In this document: positions 58,851-64,000 of the stretch, one piece after another
Position numbering within the stretch: position 1 is the stretch's first letter
Layout of the letters: every line of letters starts with the position of its first letter
Assembly: GCF_014203355.1 (NCBI RefSeq)
Contig: NZ_JACHIR010000001.1
Location: 5,024,038-5,088,037, forward strand
Direction: 5' to 3'
Origin: Kutzneria kofuensis
GTDB taxonomy: Bacteria; Actinomycetota; Actinomycetes; Mycobacteriales; Pseudonocardiaceae
Length of the DNA: 64,000 nt
The notes under the pieces: generated by a model
The model's database searches: none
What the model was told of the DNA's origin: nothing
What the model saw: only the letters and a program-made list of their open reading frames with translations
Translations under genes and position numbers: made by a program

Positions 58851-59486
58851 GTGGCGAGGCTGGTCGTGATCGAGGGACTTGACGGCGCCGGCAAGCGGAC
58901 GCTGTCCGACGCGCTGACGGCGGAGCTGGACAAGCGGGGTGCGACGGCGACCCGGATCGCCTTCCCCCGCTACGGCGAGGACGTGCACGCCGACCTGGTT
59001 CGGGACGCCATGTACCTGCGGCTCGGCGACCTCGTGAAGTCCGTGCACGGCATGGCCGTGCTGTTCGCCCTCGACCGCCAGGCCGCCCTTCCCGTGATCA
59101 GCGAGGCCCTCGCCGCCCACGACGTCGTGCTGCTGGATCGCTACATCGCGTCCAACGCGGCATACGGGGCGGCGCGGCTGCATGAGGATGTAAACGGCGA
59201 TTTCGTGCGCTGGGTTCACGACCTTGAAGTCGATCGCTTCGGGCTGCCGCTTCCCGACCGTCAGCTGCTGCTCCGGGTCCCCGTCGAGGTGGCGGCCGCC
59301 CGCGCCGCCGGCCGCGAGCAGACCGAGCGCGAGCGGGACAGCTACGAGACCGACGACGGCCTGCAGGCCCGCTGCGCCGTGGTCTACGACCAGTTCGTCG
59401 AGACGGGCTGGCTCGCGCCCTGGACGGTCGTGGACGGCGTTGCCGGCGCCGACTTCGGGGCCCTCGCCGAGCAGTTGCTCGGCTAG
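58851..59486 (+). CDS. tmk: thymidylate kinase
   Basis: A 211-residue P-loop kinase that phosphorylates dTMP. The P-loop is VIEGLDGAGKRTLSDALTAE, and the LID region is ARAAGREQTERERDSYETDD. VLLDRYIASNAAYGAARLHE is the DRY-type motif that binds the substrate. Length is typical. It lies between ahcY and mtrA, as in mycobacteria (sahH, tmk, mtrA). Confidence 0.95.
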   Translation: MARLVVIEGLDGAGKRTLSDALTAELDKRGATATRIAFPRYGEDVHADLVRDAMYLRLGDLVKSVHGMAVLFALDRQAALPVISEALAAHDVVLLDRYIASNAAYGAARLHEDVNGDFVRWVHDLEVDRFGLPLPDRQLLLRVPVEVAAARAAGREQTERERDSYETDDGLQARCAVVYDQFVETGWLAPWTVVDGVAGADFGALAEQLLG

Positions 59487-59528
59487 CGGGCCCCGCTTTC
59501 CCGGCTCCGGCCGCCGGCCTGCTCTGCC

Positions 59529-60017
59529 CTAGAGAGCCCCCACCAGGTCTGCGCCCCAGCGCTCGATCTCCGCGTCGATGTCGAGCGGGCCGGTGCCGGA
59601 GGACTGGCGCATCGCGTCGGTGACCCGGTCCAGCGGCACCAGCCAGGACACCTCGAACTCGATGCCGTCGGGGTCCTTGGCGTAGAGGGCCTTGGTCGTC
59701 ACGTGGTCGGACGCGCCGACCAGCGCGCCGACTTCCCGCAGCCGGTCGGCGTGGGCGGCGAGGTCGGAGAGCGTCGTCACCGACCAGGCCAGGTGGTAGA
59801 GCCCGACGGTCTCCTTGCCGGCGCCGGAGGGCTTGGCGTCCGGGCCGACCTGGAACAGGCCCAGGTCGTGGTCGTTGTCGGAGTCCGGCGCCTGCAGGAA
59901 CGCGGCGCCGGGGAACTGGTGCACCACCCGGAAGCCGAGCACCTCGGTGTAGAAGGCGACGCTGCGGTCGGTGTCGCGCACGTACAGCACCGCGTGGTTG
60001 AGCCGGCGGATCGCCAT
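59529..60017 (-). CDS. VOC/glyoxalase-family protein (ring-cleavage dioxygenase-like)
   Basis: A 162-residue protein with vicinal-oxygen-chelate repeats: RLNHAVLYVRDTDRSVAFYT and VGLYHLAWSVTTLSDLAAHA, and DPDGIEFEVSWLVPLD at the end. Metal-binding His/Glu residues are present in these motifs. It may be a glyoxalase or dioxygenase-like enzyme; the substrate is unknown. The ATG at 60017 is preceded by GGGAGGT. The AT-rich upstream GTTTAAGATTCAAC could be an operator. Confidence 0.85.
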   Translation of the reverse strand: MAIRRLNHAVLYVRDTDRSVAFYTEVLGFRVVHQFPGAAFLQAPDSDNDHDLGLFQVGPDAKPSGAGKETVGLYHLAWSVTTLSDLAAHADRLREVGALVGASDHVTTKALYAKDPDGIEFEVSWLVPLDRVTDAMRQSSGTGPLDIDAEIERWGADLVGAL

Positions 60018-60061
60018 CGTTACCTCCCGAACCCCTTGTTTAAGATTCAACTATAACGTCG

Positions 60062-60082
60062 GTAACGAACCGTGAGCGTTAC
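60062..60082. promoter_or_regulatory. inverted repeat in the VOC/mtrA intergenic region
   Basis: GTAACG (60062-60067) and CGTTAC (60077-60082) face each other across 9 nt in the 232-nt gap between the divergent VOC and mtrA genes. Possible operator. I see nothing else firm in this gap. Confidence 0.35.
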
Positions 60083-60249
60083 ACGCTGTAGCTCGTGAAC
60101 CCGACGGGGACGAGGGTGGGTGATTGCTCATGACCGACCGCTGGAGCAGCACGGCGGAGCGCAACGGACCGATCGCTGCCGGTGGCGACCGGAGTGTTGA
60201 TCGCTGGGGTGCGCGCGGCCGTCCGGCCAGCAGTGCGACGATGGTAGGC

Positions 60250-60927
60250 ATGAAGGCACGCGTCCTGGTGGTCGATGACGACCCTGCCCTGGCGGAGATG
60301 CTCACCATCGTGCTGCGCGGTGAGGGGTTCGACACCGCGGTGGTCGCCGACGGCGCGCGGGCGCTGCCGGCGCTGCGGGAGCTCAAACCCGACCTGGTGC
60401 TGCTCGACCTGATGCTGCCCGGGATGAACGGCATCGACGTGTGCAAGGCGATCAGGGCCGAGTCCGGCGTGCCGATCGTGATGCTCACCGCCAAGAGCGA
60501 CACCGTGGACATCGTGCTCGGCCTCGAGTCCGGCGCCGACGACTACGTGGTGAAGCCGTTCAAGCCCAAGGAGCTGGTCGCCCGCATCCGCACGCGGCTG
60601 CGGCGCACCGAGTCCGAGCCGGCCGAGGTGCTGGCCATCGGCGACCTGGCCATCGACGTGCCGGGCCACGAGGTCACCCGGGACGGGCAGGCCATCCAGC
60701 TCACCCCGCTGGAGTTCGACCTGCTGGTGGCCCTGGCCCGCAAGCCGCGCCAGGTGTTCACCCGCGAGGTGCTGCTCGAGCAGGTGTGGGGCTACCGGCA
60801 CGCGGCCGACACCCGGCTGGTGAACGTGCACGTCCAGCGGCTGCGGTCCAAGGTCGAGAAGGATCCCGAGCACCCCGAGGTGGTGCTCACCGTCCGTGGC
60901 GTCGGGTACAAGGCCGGTCCTCCGTGA
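60250..60927 (+). CDS. mtrA: response regulator MtrA
   Basis: A 225-residue OmpR-family regulator. The receiver has the acidic pair Asp10/Asp11, phosphoacceptor Asp53 (LVLLDLMLPGMNG) and Lys102 (DYVVKPFKPKELVARI). The C-terminal winged-helix domain shows LTPLEFDLLVALARKPRQVF and VWGYRHAADTRLVNVHVQRL. It controls cell division and envelope genes in this family. Start at ATG 60250; an in-frame ATG at 60241 is possible. mtrB follows after 14 nt. Confidence 0.97.
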   Translation: MKARVLVVDDDPALAEMLTIVLRGEGFDTAVVADGARALPALRELKPDLVLLDLMLPGMNGIDVCKAIRAESGVPIVMLTAKSDTVDIVLGLESGADDYVVKPFKPKELVARIRTRLRRTESEPAEVLAIGDLAIDVPGHEVTRDGQAIQLTPLEFDLLVALARKPRQVFTREVLLEQVWGYRHAADTRLVNVHVQRLRSKVEKDPEHPEVVLTVRGVGYKAGPP

Positions 60928-60941
60928 TCGGGGTCTGACGG

Positions 60942-62999
60942 ATGCGGGTCGACACCAGGCCGGTGACTCGGTGGGTGCAGGAGGCGCCGACCCTGGTGCG
61001 GGAGCGCTGGCAGCGGGCCAGTGAGCTGTGGCGGCGGTCGTTGCAGCTGCGGGTGGTGGTGAGCACGCTCGCGTTGTCCTCGGCCGTCGTCTTCGTGCTG
61101 GGCATGGTGCTGCAGTCGCAGATCACCGACCAGATGCTGAGCAGCAAGACGCAGGCCGCGACCACGCAGATCAGGGCCAGCGTCAAGGCGGTGCAGCACC
61201 AGCTGGTCGGCGTCAGCCCCGGCCCGGACAGCCTGATCACCCGGTTCAACGCCGCGCTCAACTCGCTGACCAGCAGCGGCTCCGCGAACGTCGACGGCTC
61301 GTCGGCGGGCGCGTTCGAGCCGATCCTGGCCGACGCCCGGACCTTCGACGGGGCCGGCAACGTCACCGCGACGGCCCACTACCAGGACATTCCCGACGAT
61401 CTCAAGCGGTTCGTGCTCAACGACGAGATCGCCAGCCGGATCCACACCGTCATGCGCGACAACGTGCCGACCACGATGCTCATGGTCGGCGCGCAGGTGC
61501 CCAGCGCCAACCACCCGGTGCAGCTGTACCTGCTGTTCCCGCTGACCGCCGAGCAGCACACCACCGAGGTCGTGCAGAACACGCTGATCGTCGGCGGCAT
61601 CGTGCTGCTGCTGTTGCTGGCCGGCATCACCAACCTGGTCACCCGGCAGGTGGTCCGCCCGGTGCGGCAGGCCGCCGAGGTGGCCGAGCGGTTCGCCGAC
61701 GGCAAGCTCGACGACCGGATGCAGGTCATCGGCGAGGACGACGTCGCGCGGCTGGCCGAGTCGTACAACGAGATGGCCGAGAGCATCCAGGCCCAGATCC
61801 GGCAGCTGGAGGAGTTCGGCCTGCTGCAGCGCCGGTTCACCTCCGACGTGTCGCACGAGCTGCGCACCCCGCTGACCACCGTGCGGATGGCCGCCGACGT
61901 GCTGCACGCCTCCCGCGAGCAGTTCCCCGCCGGCCTCGCCCGCTCCACCGAGCTGCTCGTCGACGAGCTCGACCGGTTCGAGGCGCTGCTCGGCGACCTG
62001 CTGGAGATCAGCCGGCTCGACGCCGGCGTCGACGAGCTCACCGCCGACCTCGTCGACGTGCGCGGCATCGTCGAGCGCGCCGTCGCCGCCGTCGGTCCCG
62101 TCGCCGCCAGCTCCGGCAGTGCCGTCGAGATGTACCTGCCCGACGTCGAGGTGCCCGCCGAGGTCGACGCCCGGCGGGTCGAACGGGTTCTGCGCAACCT
62201 GCTCAACAACGCCGTCGACCACGGCGAGGGCCTGCCCGTGCGGGTCCGCGTCGCCGCCGACGAGAACGCCGTCGCCATCGTCGTCCGGGACTTCGGCGTC
62301 GGCCTTCGCGAGGGGGAGGCCGAGCTGGTGTTCAACCGGTTCTGGCGGGCCGACCCGTCCCGCAACCGCCGCACCGGCGGCACCGGCCTCGGGCTGGCGA
62401 TCAGCGTCGAGGACGCCCGGCTGCACGGCGGTTGGCTCGAGGCGTGGGGCGAGCCCGGCCAGGGCGCCTGCTTCCGGCTGACGCTGCCGCGTCGGCAGGG
62501 CTGGGAGCTCACGGACAGCCCCCTGGCCCTGCCGCCCGAGGAGGAGCGGCCGGTCCGCGAGGACGAGGAGGCCGAGGTCAGCCCCCTGGTCGTCGCCGAG
62601 GTCGACGCCGACGCGGAGGTCGAGGAGATCATCACCTGGCAGCCCGCCGAGTCGGTGGAGCTGGACGAGTCCGGCGCCGAGCCGTCGATCGCCTGGCACC
62701 CGGCCGACGACGACACCGCGCCCGCGGTGGAACGCGGCACGATCGGCCCCGACCCAGAGCTGGACGGCGTGCCCGGGCAGGCCGAGCCGGCAGCCTCGAA
62801 CGACCGCGATCCCGAACTCGACGACGTGCCGGGCCGGGTCGATCCCGAGTTCGACCACCTGCCTGGCCGGGCCGAATCGGCGTCCGCCGGCTCCGATCGG
62901 GAACGCGACGGCGTGTCGGACCGGCCCGGTGGCCGGCCACGCGAGTCCGGGGCCGCCGAATCCGAGTTCGCCTCGAAGTCCGCGGGGGAGGCCCGGTGA
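60942..62999 (+). CDS. mtrB: sensor histidine kinase MtrB with an acidic C-terminal extension
   Basis: A 685-residue kinase: membrane helices at about 35-60 and 210-230 enclosing an extracytoplasmic sensor, a HAMP domain, the H-box FTSDVSHELRTPLTTV with phosphorylated His305, and N/G boxes (NLLNNAVDHGEG, TGGTGLGLAISVEDARLHGG). After about residue 520 the catalytic domain ends and a roughly 165-residue acidic region follows, with repeats of the type DPELDxVPGxxEP. Mycobacterial MtrB (567 residues, from memory) is shorter. The GTG of lpqB overlaps its stop. Confidence 0.96.
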   Translation: MRVDTRPVTRWVQEAPTLVRERWQRASELWRRSLQLRVVVSTLALSSAVVFVLGMVLQSQITDQMLSSKTQAATTQIRASVKAVQHQLVGVSPGPDSLITRFNAALNSLTSSGSANVDGSSAGAFEPILADARTFDGAGNVTATAHYQDIPDDLKRFVLNDEIASRIHTVMRDNVPTTMLMVGAQVPSANHPVQLYLLFPLTAEQHTTEVVQNTLIVGGIVLLLLLAGITNLVTRQVVRPVRQAAEVAERFADGKLDDRMQVIGEDDVARLAESYNEMAESIQAQIRQLEEFGLLQRRFTSDVSHELRTPLTTVRMAADVLHASREQFPAGLARSTELLVDELDRFEALLGDLLEISRLDAGVDELTADLVDVRGIVERAVAAVGPVAASSGSAVEMYLPDVEVPAEVDARRVERVLRNLLNNAVDHGEGLPVRVRVAADENAVAIVVRDFGVGLREGEAELVFNRFWRADPSRNRRTGGTGLGLAISVEDARLHGGWLEAWGEPGQGACFRLTLPRRQGWELTDSPLALPPEEERPVREDEEAEVSPLVVAEVDADAEVEEIITWQPAESVELDESGAEPSIAWHPADDDTAPAVERGTIGPDPELDGVPGQAEPAASNDRDPELDDVPGRVDPEFDHLPGRAESASAGSDRERDGVSDRPGGRPRESGAAESEFASKSAGEAR

Positions 63000-64000
63000 T
63001 CCGGCGGTCCCGGCCGATGCTGCTGTTGATCGCGCTGCTCACGGCGCTCGCGACGGTCACGGGGTGCGCGGCCATTCCGGACGAGACGCCGGCGCAGGGC
63101 ATCGCCGCCGGCGACGCCGGCGGCAAGGCGGCGCCGGTGCCCGACCCGGCGCCCGGCCTGCAACCGGCCGACCTGGTGCGGGCGTTCCTGGAGGCCAACG
63201 CCGACCCGACCAGCAGCTACGCCGCCGGCCGGCCGTACCTGACCAAGGCGGCGCAGGCCAAGTGGCAGCCGGCCTCCTCGATCACGATCATCCAGAACAC
63301 CTACAACACGCTGCCGGACCAGACCAAGCCCGACCACGCGAAGGTCCTGCTGACCACGCAGATCATCGGCCGCCTCGGCGCCGACTACGCGTTCGTGCCG
63401 GCGTCCGCGCCCAACGCGCTGACCATCGAGCTGGACAAGCAGGACGGCCAGTGGCGGATCAGCTCGCCGCCGCCGGGCGTGTACATGACGCTCGACCGGT
63501 TCAACGAGGTGTACCGGCAGACCCGGGTGTACTTCCTGGACCCGCAGAAGCGCGTGCTCGTGCCCGACCTGCGCTACATCGTGGCGCAGCCGGCCAGCAC
63601 CCTGCCGGGCCGGGTGATCGACCTCCTGCTCGCCGGGCCGTCCGACGCCATGCAGGGCGCGGTCACCAGTGCGCTCGGCCGTGACGCCGCGCTGGAGACC
63701 GGCGGCAACGAGACCGGCGACGGCGCGGTGCTGGTCAACCTCAGCCGCCCCGGCGACACGGGCTCACCGGGCAACGTGAAGTTGATGATCGCCCAGATCG
63801 TGCAGTCGTTGGCGGTGGTCACCAACAACCGCATCCGCGTCGAGGTGGAGGGCACCGCCCTGTCGCCGGAGCGCCTGGACTGGCGGGTCGGCGACCTGCC
63901 GGCCTACGACATCGGCACCAGCCCCGGCCCCGACCTGACCGGCCTGCTCGTGCAGGACGGCCGGATCAAGCAGCTCGCCGACGGCAAGCCGCTGAACGGG
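62996..64000 (+). CDS. lpqB: lipoprotein LpqB (5' part; continues past the window)
   Basis: 335 codons of an open frame run to the window edge; the C-terminal part is outside. It starts at GTG 62996, overlapping the mtrB stop (GTGA). The signal ends in a lipobox VTGC (Cys24). GLQPADLVRAFLEANADPTS matches the LpqB N-terminal domain, and VYFLDPQKRVLVPDLRYI begins the GerMN-like domain, with DLLLAGPSDAMQGAVTSALG. LpqB acts with MtrB, modulating the sensor from outside the membrane. Confidence 0.95.
   Translation, partial: MIRRSRPMLLLIALLTALATVTGCAAIPDETPAQGIAAGDAGGKAAPVPDPAPGLQPADLVRAFLEANADPTSSYAAGRPYLTKAAQAKWQPASSITIIQNTYNTLPDQTKPDHAKVLLTTQIIGRLGADYAFVPASAPNALTIELDKQDGQWRISSPPPGVYMTLDRFNEVYRQTRVYFLDPQKRVLVPDLRYIVAQPASTLPGRVIDLLLAGPSDAMQGAVTSALGRDAALETGGNETGDGAVLVNLSRPGDTGSPGNVKLMIAQIVQSLAVVTNNRIRVEVEGTALSPERLDWRVGDLPAYDIGTSPGPDLTGLLVQDGRIKQLADGKPLNG

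Noticed and set aside
60035-60048. MarR-type operator GTTTAAGATTCAAC before the VOC gene as a firm call
   Set aside because: The dyad is imperfect (GTTTAAG against ATTCAAC) and no regulator gene is adjacent; mentioned only within the VOC entry.
1-64000. CRISPR arrays, tRNA, rRNA and insertion sequences
   Set aside because: No regularly spaced repeats, cloverleaf-like stretches, rRNA sequence or transposase genes were recognised by reading; no covariance or repeat search could be run.

Overview
The window is GC-rich actinobacterial DNA (roughly 70% G+C, GTG/TTG starts common, dense gene packing). Gene content and order point to a member of the Pseudonocardiaceae or a close relative. It carries mtrA-mtrB-lpqB, whiB, fbiA/fbiB (coenzyme F420), wbbL and dTDP-rhamnose genes, two DUF3558 lipoproteins and EspG/PPE-like genes. 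The species cannot be named from the sequence alone. From memory of the family, the backbone matches the Mycobacterium tuberculosis Rv3244c-Rv3276c block in order and relative strand: purK, purE, acyl-CoA dehydrogenase, TIGR03089, LCP, rmlD, wbbL, mannose-1-P guanylyltransferase, fbiB/fbiA, whiB2, Rv3259, Rv3258c, phosphomannomutase, SIS protein, manA, amino acid permease, ahcY, tmk, mtrA, mtrB, lpqB.

Layout. 1-172: N-terminal part of an ECF sigma factor (minus strand). 343-4385: a degenerate GGDEF-like protein, then a GntR (YtrA-type) repressor with an ABC ATPase and two paralogous permeases, translationally coupled. 4393-7313: purK, purE and an acyl-CoA dehydrogenase. 7458-9321: a DUF4352-type lipoprotein, a tiny ORF, a frameshifted DUF2550-like gene and a DoxX protein. 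9311-12712: TIGR03089 and two LCP (LytR-CpsA-Psr) cell-wall ligases. 12872-25601: envelope glycan region with rmlB, rmlD, six glycosyltransferases including WbbL and a GT2-GT4 fusion, a membrane protein/hydrolase pair, and a mannose-1-P guanylyltransferase. 25604-27279: an ABC-type ATPase plus DUF4276 (TOPRIM-like) pair of lower GC, probably a defence or DNA-repair system, followed by an AlkA-like glycosylase. 28145-31871: NUDIX, fbiB, fbiA and a site-2 protease. 32082-42000: whiB, a giant glycosyltransferase/membrane protein, DUF3499, manB, Trm112-like, SIS protein, manA and a CDF transporter. 41751-47876: an amino acid permease, then an ESX-like substrate locus (two DUF3558 lipoproteins, a small alpha-helical protein, a PPE-like Pro/Gly-rich protein, EspG). 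47976-53066: an orphan GlmL/MutL, a large membrane hydrolase and ahcY. 53125-58737: an HTH regulator divergent from a secreted GH92 alpha-mannosidase, and a J-domain/NERD fusion. 58851-64000: tmk, a VOC protein, mtrA, mtrB and the start of lpqB.

How the genes fit together. The core theme is the cell envelope. manA, manB and the guanylyltransferase make GDP-mannose; rmlB/rmlD make dTDP-rhamnose; the glycosyltransferases and LCP enzymes build and attach wall glycans; MtrAB-LpqB senses and regulates the wall. F420, purine, SAH recycling and dTMP kinase genes are housekeeping passengers. Accessory islands sit between these conserved genes.

Sequence-level signals worth attention: a recurrent TANNNT box 6-9 nt before start codons (apparent leaderless transcripts), in three places overlapping the upstream gene's TAG stop; two very long terminators with a shared core; a promoter-overlapping nested palindrome at 18519-18562; and a 14-bp inverted repeat bracketing the TTG start of the giant glycosyltransferase. 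No tRNA, rRNA, CRISPR array or insertion sequence was seen.
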